Virus record (IMG/VR): IMGVR_UViG_3300047509_000062
Location: 1-63,440 of that record
Reading direction: 5' to 3' (one strand)
Source: a virus
Length of the DNA: 63,440 nt
Part shown: positions 21,499-29,796 of the stretch, one piece after another
Position numbering within the stretch: the stretch's first letter is position 1
How the letters are laid out: the number at the start of each line of letters is the position of its first letter
Translations under genes and position numbers: made by a program
The notes under the pieces: model-generated
Told to the model about the DNA's origin: nothing
Databases searched by the model: none
Seen by the model: only the letters and a program-made list of their open reading frames with translations

Positions 21499-22910
21499 AC
21501 AATCTGTTCTCGCTCCGTCGCAAGCAGGCCATCGAATTCGTCAATCAGGGCGTGATCGACACGAACGGCGCCAATGGACTGCCCAAGAATCCGCAACTTG
21601 GGTATCAGAAAATATGCTCTGCCGTCGAAATCGACCCGACATTCGCGCACGGCTGGTTCAATGTCGGCAACGCGAACGGTGACTTGAAGCTGGGGCGGGC
21701 TGCTGTTGCGGCCTATAGACGCGCGCTACAGATGAAAAAGGGCACCGAGATTGGCGATCTCACGGCGAACTACCGCGCGCATTGCCTCTGCAACCTGGGC
21801 CACAGCCTCTATCATCTGGGAAAACTGGACGAAGCCAAGCAGCACACTCTAGCGTCAATCGAGATGGACAACAAGCTCGCCTTCTCGTGGATCAATCTCT
21901 CCATGATCCAATCCATGCAGGGCGAGGACGAAGCGGCGGAAGTATCAGCCCGCAAGGCACATTTTCTGGACTCGGGGAACGCTGCCATTGAAGTTGGATT
22001 GGCCTTTTCTCTGCTACATCAGAAGAAATATGAGGAGGGTTTACGAGCCTTTGAAGCCCGCTACCCGTATAAGCTCACGCATTTCCTCCAGTACCCATAC
22101 CCGCAATGGAAGGGGGAGAATGGCGCCGAATTATTCCTCTGCTCCGATCAGGGGCTTGGTGATTCGATCGATTTCCTCCGCTTCGTTCCAGAAGTGCAGA
22201 AGCGGTGCAAGCATGTCTGGCTCGGCTGCCAGCAGGAATTGATCTCGACCGTGCAGGCCATGTTCGGCCACTATGAGAATTTTACGTTCCTTCCTCTCCC
22301 CCAACCGTTCCCGCCCGCTACCCATTGGGCGGCGCTGATGAGCCTGCCGACCGCTCTGAGGCTCAACGACAAGCAGATCGCCAATACGCCGATGCCGGAA
22401 TGCAAGGTGCCGGATACCGCTGCACCGTGGAAGAACGAGAACGCAAAGTTTCATGTCGGCATCGCGTGGGCAGGATCGCCGATGAACGAGGTTGACCAAT
22501 ACCGCTCCGCATCGGTGGATAATTTCCTCGAGCTGGCCCGCGTGCCGAATGTTCAACTCTATTCGTTGCAGGTTGGCGAGCGAGCGCCGGAACTGCACAT
22601 CGCAGGCGCGGCCACAATCCTCAAAGACCTGTCGGCGTACATCCGAACGGTCATGGATACGCTTTCCATTCTCAAACATCTCGACATGGTGATTTGCGTC
22701 GATACCGGCGTGGGGCACATGGCCGGGATGATGGATGTGGAAACGTGGATACCCGTGGCGTATAACGGTTGCTGCTGGCGATTTACGCGGCACGGGGAGA
22801 GTGCGTTGTGGTATGGAAAACACCGCCTGTTCAGGCAAGGCGCAGACGCCAAGTGGGAGCCAGTGTTCGAAAATATCGTCGCTGAATTGGATCGGAAAGT
22901 GAATGGCTGA
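21483..22910 (+). CDS. TPR glycosyltransferase with a GT9-like C-terminal domain
   Basis: A 475-aa protein. Residues ~30-190 are TPR helices (DPTFAHGWFNVGNANGDL, AFSWINLSMIQSMQ). The remainder is GT-B-like: FHVGIAWAGSP, then DMVICVDTGVGHMAGMMDVE and VAYNGCCWRF. The D(T/S)...HMAG motif is that of ADP-heptose glycosyltransferases (GT9) and of TPR-linked relatives. It is the natural consumer of an ADP-heptose-like donor made by the upstream genes. The acceptor is unknown. Overlaps the transaldolase gene by 16 bp. Confidence 0.82.
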   Translation: MDQPVNNLFSLRRKQAIEFVNQGVIDTNGANGLPKNPQLGYQKICSAVEIDPTFAHGWFNVGNANGDLKLGRAAVAAYRRALQMKKGTEIGDLTANYRAHCLCNLGHSLYHLGKLDEAKQHTLASIEMDNKLAFSWINLSMIQSMQGEDEAAEVSARKAHFLDSGNAAIEVGLAFSLLHQKKYEEGLRAFEARYPYKLTHFLQYPYPQWKGENGAELFLCSDQGLGDSIDFLRFVPEVQKRCKHVWLGCQQELISTVQAMFGHYENFTFLPLPQPFPPATHWAALMSLPTALRLNDKQIANTPMPECKVPDTAAPWKNENAKFHVGIAWAGSPMNEVDQYRSASVDNFLELARVPNVQLYSLQVGERAPELHIAGAATILKDLSAYIRTVMDTLSILKHLDMVICVDTGVGHMAGMMDVETWIPVAYNGCCWRFTRHGESALWYGKHRLFRQGADAKWEPVFENIVAELDRKVNG

Positions 22911-23091
22911 ACGGGACATAGTCGAGATGCTTTGTGATCTACACAAGCAGGCGACTGTTGAGCGAAGCCATTATTACACTGGAAAAGTTATCGCGTTAGC
23001 AACATCGGAAATAATCAATCTTCGCTCTGAAAATGCCAGACTAAAAGAAATAGCGAGAGGCACCAATGGTACTGGGCAATGTAAGCCATGA
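22903..23091 (+). CDS. Small coiled-coil protein, 62 aa
   Basis: MAERDIVEMLCDLHKQATVE, then EIINLRSENARLKEIAR, a leucine-zipper-like helix typical of small phage proteins that begin D(I)VE.L. Overlaps the glycosyltransferase end by 8 bp. Function unknown. Confidence 0.65.
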   Translation: MAERDIVEMLCDLHKQATVERSHYYTGKVIALATSEIINLRSENARLKEIARGTNGTGQCKP

Positions 23092-23479
23092 TGTAATCCC
23101 GTCTCTGTCTCAGGACGAAGAGACGATCATGATGCTGGCGATCAGTGGTGAATCCATGATGCCTATCGGGCGATGGGAGAAGCCTGTCGAGCATCTCGTG
23201 GAGTTGGGGTTTCTCAATGGTCCTGACCGATTCAACGCCTACATCACGAATGAGGGCAAGAAATTCTGGGCTGCGCATGTTGAGGGGCAACCGCAACGCC
23301 TCGCATCGCAAATAGAGGAAGCGCACGGCTCCATCACGGACGCCATCCGAAAATGCGCAGAGACGTTGGCGGAAGCTGCGCGACAATCCAGCAAGGCAAC
23401 CGGAGACCGGCCACAATTCATCGCGAAGAAATGGAGCAAGGTCATTCTGACCGAAGCGTTGAAGCTCCTCGACCCATGA
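23066..23479 (+). CDS. Hypothetical protein with winged-helix-like N-terminus, 137 aa
   Basis: SQDEETIMMLAISGESMMPI, then VEHLVELGFLNGPDRFNAYI and TNEGKKFWAAH reads like a winged-helix ('GL......yxlTe.G'). The C-terminal half is helical. The first codons overlap the previous gene by 26 bp, so a later start is possible. Confidence 0.6.
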   Translation: MVLGNVSHDVIPSLSQDEETIMMLAISGESMMPIGRWEKPVEHLVELGFLNGPDRFNAYITNEGKKFWAAHVEGQPQRLASQIEEAHGSITDAIRKCAETLAEAARQSSKATGDRPQFIAKKWSKVILTEALKLLDP

Positions 23480-23814
23480 ACGGCGTTGCATTCCTTGACG
23501 AGGACGTGCGGTTCTTCTCGCAGAACACGAAGCGTCAGATACGCATTCGCCGCGCGCATACCGGGGAGCGCAACGAGGAGTTTAACTCGCTAGGCTTTCA
23601 CGACCCGGAGCGCCGTCGCATTATCGCGTGGAAGGTACCGAAGGGCAATCCGTTCGGCGAGGGGCGCATACTGAAAATTCCATATCTGCAATTCGCGGAC
23701 GAAACGATAGTGGACAGCGACGAAGTGTTGCTGCCGATACTGAAAGAGATCATGCTCGACGCGGCGGAGAAGCACGGCATCAAACCGCCAGCGAGGATAC
23801 ACAATGGCTGCTAA
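23476..23814 (+). CDS. Hypothetical protein, 112 aa
   Basis: MNGVAFLDEDVRFFSQNTKR followed by HDPERRRIIAWKVPKGNPF and an acidic segment with a C-terminal helix. The start at 23476 (ATGA) is preferred over an earlier in-frame ATG. It precedes the terminase, but no small-terminase HTH is visible. Confidence 0.65.
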   Translation: MNGVAFLDEDVRFFSQNTKRQIRIRRAHTGERNEEFNSLGFHDPERRRIIAWKVPKGNPFGEGRILKIPYLQFADETIVDSDEVLLPILKEIMLDAAEKHGIKPPARIHNGC

Positions 23815-24022
23815 CATGCGAACGGTGTTTTCGTCCACGGTGTTGGAGATTGGTCACGATCCTGATACGAACGAGTTACACGTCCGCTGGCGCTCAGGAA
23901 AGCATAGCGTATATTCCGGCGTTCCTGCACACCTTGCAGATTCGGTATCGTCCGCGTGGTCGATCGGTAAGGCCATTCACTCACAGGTAAAGCCATTTCA
24001 CGAGCATCGGTATGATGAATGA
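23804..24022 (+). CDS. KTSC-domain protein, 72 aa
   Basis: SSTVLEIGHDPDTNELHVRW, then HSVYSGVPAHLAD and SIGKAIHSQVKP. The last (usually 'kG.ffn..Ik..') marks the KTSC domain, found alone in phages or fused to lysyl-tRNA synthetases. Overlaps the previous gene by 11 bp. Role unknown. Confidence 0.8.
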   Translation: MAANMRTVFSSTVLEIGHDPDTNELHVRWRSGKHSVYSGVPAHLADSVSSAWSIGKAIHSQVKPFHEHRYDE

Positions 24023-24270
24023 GTGAAGAAACAGATTTCTCTAAGCCATTCCGTGCGATGGCAACCCGCATAGACATGAACGCGAAAGAGGGGTTCAGCG
24101 GGGCGTTTGTGATTAGACCGCCGGGGGATCAGCCAGAGGTCGCGTTGCTCCTGCTCCATAACAAGGAAGACGCCGCTATGTTCTGGAGTCTCGTGAAAAC
24201 GAAGGCTGAAATCGCGTTGCAGGAACTCGCCTCTGCAGAACAACAAAACCAATGGCATGGACGGCGGTAG
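24019..24270 (+). CDS. Hypothetical protein, 83 aa
   Basis: GFSGAFVIRPPGDQPEVALL, then LHNKEDAAMFWSLVKTKAEI. A small alpha/beta sequence found next to terminase genes; related in style to 26179-26421 (both have a strand pair followed by a helix). Function unknown. Confidence 0.65.
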   Translation: MSEETDFSKPFRAMATRIDMNAKEGFSGAFVIRPPGDQPEVALLLLHNKEDAAMFWSLVKTKAEIALQELASAEQQNQWHGRR

Positions 24271-24277
24271 ATGCGTC

Positions 24278-26182
24278 ATGTCGTCATGGACAAGGCAAAA
24301 GCGGGAGACATTCGAAGCCGCGTTCTATGAATTTCTAGGCACGGTCTACATCAATTCCAAAGACCTTGGGAAAACATGCCTCGGAGATAACATCTACGAA
24401 GCGCAGCGCCGCTTTATATCCACTGTCCTAGACGGGCTGGAAGAGGACATTCACAACATCTACGTGTTGAAGAGTCGGCAGCTTGGCCTCTCGACTATCT
24501 CGCGCGCCTTCACGGTGTTCTATCTCGGGATGCACGATGGGTTAGGCGGCGCAACTGTATTCGACACGGACGAGAACAAGAACAACGCCCGCCGTGAAAT
24601 CGAGAGCATGATTACTAATCTGCCGAAGTCGATACAGTTTCCGCGCATAAAGGGGAACAATCGTGGCGGGATATTTCTGCAAAACGAATCCGGCATTCGC
24701 TTCATGGCGGCGGGCGTTAAAAAGAGTAAATCGAGCGGCGTGCTTGGTCGATCCGTTGGCCTCTCATTCGCCCACTGTTCGGAGCTATGTTCGTGGGATG
24801 CTGGAGAGGGTGTTGAGGCGTTCATCAATTCGCTATCGGAAGAAAACCCCGACCGTCTGTATATTTGGGAAAGTACCGCGCGAGGATTCAACTTATGGCA
24901 CGAGCTGTGGACCACGGCTCGCGAAGACATAAATCATTCGAAGTGTTTGTTCCTCGGCTGGTATCTGAAGCCAAACCAGCAGATCAAGCGCAGCGATCCA
25001 GATTTCGAACGATACGGCGTCGATCCTCCATCCAAGAAGGAAATGAAGCGCATCAACGAGGTGCGCGAGAAGTACAACTGGAACATCACGCCGGAACAGC
25101 TCGCATGGGTTCGTCGCAAGATGGACCCGACTGCGAAAGCGGAAGGCGATGCAAAGGCGGAATATGTAGGTAGTACGCTTCGATTGCAGGAGCAACCCTG
25201 GACCGAAGAAGACGCTTTCCAGATGACGGGAGCGACGTTCTTTGATCCTCCCACGCTGACGGAGATGGCAAACAAGCACGTCAACAAGAAATTCAAGACC
25301 TATAGTTACGCTCCGGGGATAGAGTTTTCGGATTGCAAGATATATCCGGCTCACAATGCGCGTTCCGTCGAATTGAAAGTGTGGGAGGAACCGGAGGAGG
25401 GAGCAACCTATGTGGTATCTGCTGACGTTGCGTTCGGCATCAACGAGAAGAATGATAGGTCCGCGGTTCAGGTTCTTCGATGCTATGCGGACGGTCTGGA
25501 TCAGGTTGCGGAATACGCTTGGCCGCTGATTAACAGCCGCGCGTTCGGTTGGGTGATAGCTTCGTTGCTAGGCTGGTACGCTGGCGAAACCGCCGATGTG
25601 TATCTCATTCTGGAATTGAATGGCCCCGGCGAGGCGACATGGAACGAACTGCAATCGCTGAAACGCTATCTCGCGATGCCGTATGAGCCGAAGCAGGTGG
25701 AGGAAAAGGGCCTTCGCAACATCTTCCGCAACGTCAAGAGCTATATCTACACCCGTTCGGATTCTATGAGTGCCGGCCATGCGTTGCAATTCAAGACGAC
25801 CACGCAGCTCAAGGTCACGATCATGGAGAGGTTGCGGGATTTCGTCTCCAACGGTATGCTTCATGTGCGGTCTCTGGACACGATAGAGGAGATGAGATCG
25901 GTTGCCCGCGACGGAGATTCAATCGAGGCGCAGGGGTCGAAGAAAGACGACCGCGTTATGTCTCTGGCCCTTGGGGTGCATTGCTGGGAAGCAAAGCCGC
26001 GACGAATCATGATGGCGCAGAAGCTCACTCGGGAGAATGTGATCGCCCGGAAGCGCCTGACCGTCAAGGACCAATATCAGCTTTACAACACAAACCAGTT
26101 GCAGACATTCTTCGATGCGAAGCGTAAGCAGCGGGTGGCGACCGCAGCGGCAATTCGACGGGCGTCATGGAGAAGCAGATGA
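24278..26182 (+). CDS. terL: Terminase large subunit
   Basis: About 634 aa. IYVLKSRQLGLSTISRAFTV is the Walker-A-like ATPase motif with its catalytic Arg/Lys. LSFAHCSEL is the Walker B/Glu region and IWESTARG the coupling motif. The C-terminal nuclease has VVSADVAFG, LILELNGPG and DDRVMSLALGVH, the three acidic clusters of the RNase-H-like fold. It packages DNA through the portal. ATG 24278 is preferred over 24257 because it avoids overlap with the previous gene. No separate small subunit is evident. Confidence 0.93.
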   Translation: MSSWTRQKRETFEAAFYEFLGTVYINSKDLGKTCLGDNIYEAQRRFISTVLDGLEEDIHNIYVLKSRQLGLSTISRAFTVFYLGMHDGLGGATVFDTDENKNNARREIESMITNLPKSIQFPRIKGNNRGGIFLQNESGIRFMAAGVKKSKSSGVLGRSVGLSFAHCSELCSWDAGEGVEAFINSLSEENPDRLYIWESTARGFNLWHELWTTAREDINHSKCLFLGWYLKPNQQIKRSDPDFERYGVDPPSKKEMKRINEVREKYNWNITPEQLAWVRRKMDPTAKAEGDAKAEYVGSTLRLQEQPWTEEDAFQMTGATFFDPPTLTEMANKHVNKKFKTYSYAPGIEFSDCKIYPAHNARSVELKVWEEPEEGATYVVSADVAFGINEKNDRSAVQVLRCYADGLDQVAEYAWPLINSRAFGWVIASLLGWYAGETADVYLILELNGPGEATWNELQSLKRYLAMPYEPKQVEEKGLRNIFRNVKSYIYTRSDSMSAGHALQFKTTTQLKVTIMERLRDFVSNGMLHVRSLDTIEEMRSVARDGDSIEAQGSKKDDRVMSLALGVHCWEAKPRRIMMAQKLTRENVIARKRLTVKDQYQLYNTNQLQTFFDAKRKQRVATAAAIRRASWRSR

Positions 26183-26421
26183 GCGAGCTAAAGGTTCTTC
26201 CAACAAGAGAGAGGGAGCGCAGCGCCGATCTGATGGAGAAGTTGGAATATCTAATGGGCCTTGCAAAGAGTGGCGACATCGAATCAATCGTAGCCGTCGC
26301 GTTCAGGCCAAGCGGCAGGTTTGTGAGCGTTCGAAGCGGTGTGAAAGACGGACTTCACGTAATTGGCTGTCTTGAAACTCTCAAGCATGATATGATGAAT
26401 GACATGGACGTTCCGTCATGA
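26179..26421 (+). CDS. Hypothetical protein, 80 aa
   Basis: ERSADLMEKLEYLMGLAKSG, then IESIVAVAFRPSGRFVSVRS and a helical end. A small protein between the terminase and a zinc-ribbon protein, coupled by ATGA overlaps. Function unknown. Confidence 0.65.
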   Translation: MSELKVLPTRERERSADLMEKLEYLMGLAKSGDIESIVAVAFRPSGRFVSVRSGVKDGLHVIGCLETLKHDMMNDMDVPS

Positions 26422-26987
26422 CCAAGATGCGGACCTACGAATGCCCTTCATGCGTTGGACGCTTCGAATATCTGCATCATCCCAATGTCCAAGCTGACCC
26501 CCCTCCCCGTTTCTGTCCTCTATGCGGCTTCGACACGCTCGCGGACGAAGCATTGGCTCTCACGGTTCCTATTACGTCTCCGCACATTCAGAACTCGGCT
26601 GTCGTTAAGGGTGTGGATGGCGCATGGCAGGCCGAACAGGAAGGAGCGAAATTCAGGGCCGAATTGAGTGGCGAATCGTCTCTCTCTATCACGGACATGA
26701 AGGACAATCTCAGGGCGGGGGATATCACGGCAATTCCGGTCAACAATACCGTCACGCAGGCCATGGAGCAGACTCCGGGGCAATTCGGCTGGCAACGCGA
26801 ACAGGGACTAGCCGTGTCTCAACTGGCCCATTCGTTCCCCGATCCACGCCTCGGCAAGGTGATTATGCCCAACGCTGGCGCAAGGGCCATGAATGCTGTA
26901 CGTTCGGCTCACGCGGCGGCTGGCGGGACCATAACCGATACTCCGGCGCTTGAGACGCAACAGCCGGGATATCGGAGACGGGCGTGA
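26418..26987 (+). CDS. Zinc-ribbon protein, 189 aa
   Basis: TYECPSCVGRFEYLHHP and RFCPLCGFDT give a CxxC...CxxC ribbon. The rest is low-complexity (Gln/Ala/Pro) with QFGWQREQGLAVSQLAHSFP. Sits between the terminase and portal genes, so it may act in packaging or assembly; not recognised more precisely. Confidence 0.65.
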   Translation: MTKMRTYECPSCVGRFEYLHHPNVQADPPPRFCPLCGFDTLADEALALTVPITSPHIQNSAVVKGVDGAWQAEQEGAKFRAELSGESSLSITDMKDNLRAGDITAIPVNNTVTQAMEQTPGQFGWQREQGLAVSQLAHSFPDPRLGKVIMPNAGARAMNAVRSAHAAAGGTITDTPALETQQPGYRRRA

Positions 26988-28708
26988 TCCGGTTAGACAC
27001 TGAAAACCGCAGGAAGCTCACAAGTCAGGTTCTCGAAATTGCCGACTCGTGCCGCGCTTCTCAGGGCATGAGGGCGGCGTATTACAGGCTTCTCAGCGCC
27101 CTTTGCGATACCGGAACACAGGACGGCGAACGCTCGCTAATCAACAAGCTCTATAACCATATCGACCGTCTAGCCGCCCATCTTTTCAGCCCGACATCTC
27201 TGCAATTCAACATCGATTTCGAGAATGTGTATCCGAAGAACGTCATGGAACGTGGACACGCGGCGGCGCGCATTCTCACTCGCCAATTCGAGCGGTCGAA
27301 TACCGACACGACCTTTGCCCGCGGGGTGTTCGAAGCCCTGAAATATGGGGCCGCTATCCTGAAACAATGGCCTGAACAGGTTGAGGACGGCAAGGTAGAG
27401 TATCAGAAATCCATCGTCATGCCGTGGCAGTTTTCGGTCTATCGCGAGGACATGAACGACCTGTCAAAGCAATCTGCCATGTGCGAGACGGCCATGCTTA
27501 CGTTGCCGGAAGTATGGCGGCGCATCTATCACTTCCCGGACGCGGACAAGCTATTCACAAGGATCAAGACGCACGCGCAACGCGGCGATGCCGATTCGGA
27601 ATACAACAGCTTCTTTCATCAGGTGCTATCGACTTCTCAGTTACAGACAGGGATTCAGGGTGCGACACGACCGATACCGGGAGGCATAGTCCAGCTCGCC
27701 AACAATCCGAATCAGGCGGTCATGTCGCCGCAGTTGTCCGTCGATCTCGTCAAATTCCACGAGGTTTGGGTGCAGGGCGAGAAGGATTACGTCACGCTGC
27801 AAATCATCGAGCCTGACGTTCTCATAGCCCCGAGACCGGATTTCAAGCTGTCGAACCTGCTAATTTCCGGCGACAATCATTCAGGAGTCCACCCATACAC
27901 GCTTATCCAGCCCAACGAAGTGCAGGGCTATTTCTTCGGGCGGTCAGAACTCACCGACCTCATGCGGCCACAGGAATTGCTGTCGATATTCACCGACGAT
28001 GCAAAGCGTCTCGTAGGGCTTCAGATCGACAAGATCATCGGATTTGTCGGGTTCGACGGGTTGACAGACGAGCTATACGACCAGCAACGGAACGCCGGAT
28101 TTGTCAATGCCCCACAGGGCACAACGATGACGGACCTTACCCCGAAATTCCCATCCGAACTCCTGCCATTCATCCAGTTTCTGATTACCACCGTTGACCA
28201 GATGGGAGGCTTCGATAACATCCTCGCCGGCAAGGGCGAGCCCGGAGTTAGAGCAGGAAGTCACGCACAGACATTGCTGAAAACGGCTTCTCCACGTCTC
28301 CGGGATCGTTCCTTGCTTGTGGAACGCCAGTGTGCCCAAGCCGCAGATTTGCTTCTAACCGTAATGGAAGCCAAGGACGCGCACAATTACTGGACGGACG
28401 GGACCGATCTAAAGACGATTGAGCAGTCATCCTTCAAGCTGGACGATTTACCGGAAGATCGCCGCGTTTCAGTCGATTCGCATTCTTCCAGCCCGATATT
28501 TGCCGACGATCATCAGCAACTCATCGCGTTCGGATTGCAGGCTGGGATCATCGACGGCCACTATGCAATAGACAATCTGCCGTATCCCGACAAGGAACGG
28601 GCTCACGCGAATTTACGGGACAAGGAAAAGAGGGAAGCGGAATTGCTCCAGCAGCATCCTGAATTGCTGGAGAAGATGGTTGGTAAAGGCGGCGGTCACA
28701 AACACTAG
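26984..28708 (+). CDS. Portal protein
   Basis: 574 aa. An N-terminal helical part (ADSCRASQGMRAAYYRLLSA) and a wing with ALKYGAAILKQWPEQVEDGK and VMPWQFSVYREDMND. The stem/crown region reads RPQELLSIFTDDAKRLVGLQ and DNILAGKGEPGVRAGSHAQT. Length, order (terL before, scaffold and capsid after) and these features fit a podovirus-type portal. ATGA overlap with the previous gene. Confidence 0.85.
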   Translation: MIRLDTENRRKLTSQVLEIADSCRASQGMRAAYYRLLSALCDTGTQDGERSLINKLYNHIDRLAAHLFSPTSLQFNIDFENVYPKNVMERGHAAARILTRQFERSNTDTTFARGVFEALKYGAAILKQWPEQVEDGKVEYQKSIVMPWQFSVYREDMNDLSKQSAMCETAMLTLPEVWRRIYHFPDADKLFTRIKTHAQRGDADSEYNSFFHQVLSTSQLQTGIQGATRPIPGGIVQLANNPNQAVMSPQLSVDLVKFHEVWVQGEKDYVTLQIIEPDVLIAPRPDFKLSNLLISGDNHSGVHPYTLIQPNEVQGYFFGRSELTDLMRPQELLSIFTDDAKRLVGLQIDKIIGFVGFDGLTDELYDQQRNAGFVNAPQGTTMTDLTPKFPSELLPFIQFLITTVDQMGGFDNILAGKGEPGVRAGSHAQTLLKTASPRLRDRSLLVERQCAQAADLLLTVMEAKDAHNYWTDGTDLKTIEQSSFKLDDLPEDRRVSVDSHSSSPIFADDHQQLIAFGLQAGIIDGHYAIDNLPYPDKERAHANLRDKEKREAELLQQHPELLEKMVGKGGGHKH

Positions 28709-28709
28709 G

Positions 28710-28898
28710 TCACTGACACAAACACCCCTCAAGCCATTTCAGAACGTCCGCTTTTGAGTATTTGATTCGACCCCCTATGCGATACCACTTCGGCCCGTCG
28801 CCGCGATGCTTGCGCTGGCGGTCGAGATAGTCGTGAGATTTTCCAATGATGTGCGCCACTTGCTTCACGGATAACCATTCGGTTTCCTGTACGCTCAT
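28710..28898 (-). CDS. AlpA/excisionase-type HTH protein, 62 aa
   Basis: WLSVKQVAHIIGKSHDYLDR followed by GPKWYRIGGRIKYSKADVLK and W is a MerR-like winged helix of the excisionase/AlpA family. It is the only leftward gene in the early virion module and abuts the portal stop. No integrase is visible, so it is more likely a transcription regulator. The start at 28898 (MSVQETEWL) is preferred; the same frame is open to 28952. Confidence 0.7.
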   Translation of the reverse strand: MSVQETEWLSVKQVAHIIGKSHDYLDRQRKHRGDGPKWYRIGGRIKYSKADVLKWLEGCLCQ

Positions 28899-28950
28899 TG
28901 CTACCCCGTGCGTATGTATGCCGATGGACGCGCGAGTTTGCGTCACATCC

Positions 28951-28987
28951 AACCTATAGCACGGTTTTTCGAAAAATCCATAGGGTT
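28951..28987. promoter_or_regulatory. Large imperfect palindrome upstream of the HTH gene
   Basis: A perfect 12-bp core TTTTTCGAAAAA (28965-28976), extended by GG/CC and by outer arms AACCTAT (28951-28957) and ATAGGGTT (28980-28987). Located between the leftward HTH gene and the rightward micropeptides, it is an operator candidate or a bidirectional terminator. Confidence 0.5.
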
Positions 28988-29077
28988 AGCGGACCTGGGC
29001 CGGTTGCCAACCTAAGCAAGGCTGGCGGCTGAAACGAGGAGTCGCCTGGGTGTGTGCAATCAACCAAGGAGACGACA

Positions 29078-29125
29078 ATGAACATTCGATATCGCCGGAA
29101 GGGTCGCAAGGGCCGCAAGCACTAA
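29078..29125 (+). CDS. 15-residue basic micropeptide MNIRYRRKGRKGRKH
   Basis: A perfect-type ribosome site (AAGGAG, 6 nt before ATG). Ten of 15 residues are Arg/Lys/His. The RKGRKGRK core recurs in the next frame at 29166. Between portal and scaffold genes, so late expression at high level is expected. Possible roles: nucleic-acid neutralisation, or a small capsid-associated peptide (inference). Confidence 0.65.
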   Translation: MNIRYRRKGRKGRKH

Positions 29126-29165
29126 GCGGCGCTCGTTCCCCACATTGTCCGAAAAGGACACCGAC

Positions 29166-29204
29166 ATGAAACGTAAGAAAGGCCGTAAAGGCCGAAAGAA
29201 GTAA
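29166..29204 (+). CDS. 12-residue basic micropeptide MKRKKGRKGRKK
   Basis: AAAGGA lies 7 nt before the ATG. Ten of 12 residues are Lys/Arg/Gly arranged as KKGRKGRKK, the same motif as at 29078 but with different codons (cgtaagaaaggccgt against cggaagggtcgcaag). Conservation of the peptide despite synonymous changes argues for selection on the protein. Confidence 0.65.
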   Translation: MKRKKGRKGRKK

Positions 29205-29214
29205 GCTGGACTTG

Positions 29215-29607
29215 ATGCCTGACGCCACTCAGCCTTCGCCTACCCCACAGCAAGGACAGCCCCAACCCGGCACGGGTCAGCCGCCATTCGGCTCCTCCCC
29301 AGCGACGGGTCCAACGCAGAACTCGGGTTATCAAGCCCAAGGGATTGCGGGGCTGGCGATGGTCGTCAGCATTCTGGAAAAGCTTGTGCCTCTACTCGGG
29401 GCTAGTACGGAACCCGGACAGGATGCCTTGGACAGTCTGAAACGGCTTGCCAAGCACATCCCGCCCGGTTCCGTCAATCAGGCGGCACAGAACAATCAGT
29501 TGCAGAATCTCATGCTGAAGCGCGCGCAGATGCAGGGCATGGCGCAGAAACCTCAGCAACCTCCACAGCCCCAAGCACAGCCAATGCCTCAACAGGCGGC
29601 GGCGTAG
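29215..29607 (+). CDS. Pro/Gln-rich protein, 130 aa
   Basis: A disordered N-terminus (QPSPTPQQGQPQPGTGQPPF), a short helix (GLAMVVSILEKLVPLLGAST) and a Gln/Pro tail (MAQKPQQPPQPQAQPMPQQA). Between portal and scaffold; perhaps a scaffold-associated or minor head protein. A TTG at 29212 is an alternative start. Confidence 0.65.
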   Translation: MPDATQPSPTPQQGQPQPGTGQPPFGSSPATGPTQNSGYQAQGIAGLAMVVSILEKLVPLLGASTEPGQDALDSLKRLAKHIPPGSVNQAAQNNQLQNLMLKRAQMQGMAQKPQQPPQPQAQPMPQQAAA

Positions 29608-29616
29608 GAGAATCAG

Positions 29617-29793
29617 ATGGCCCAGAATATCTTTCAGAGTGCCATAAAGTCCGTTCCAAAGAGCGATGCAAAAATTGTCCGCGTTGACATGGAACAGCAG
29701 GACATCGGAGGGCGGAAATCGCATCTCCCGGCGCAGTCGAAGTCCGAATATATGGGAATCGATCACGTCCCGAACGCCGACTCGAAGTCCTAA
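29617..29793 (+). CDS. Hypothetical 58-aa protein
   Basis: TAGGAG 6 nt before ATG is a strong ribosome site. Sequence MAQNIFQSAIKSVPKSDAKI, then VRVDMEQQDIGGRKS: polar, short strands. Three bases before the scaffold gene. Likely a small virion-assembly protein; not recognised. Confidence 0.65.
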   Translation: MAQNIFQSAIKSVPKSDAKIVRVDMEQQDIGGRKSHLPAQSKSEYMGIDHVPNADSKS

Positions 29794-29796
29794 GAG

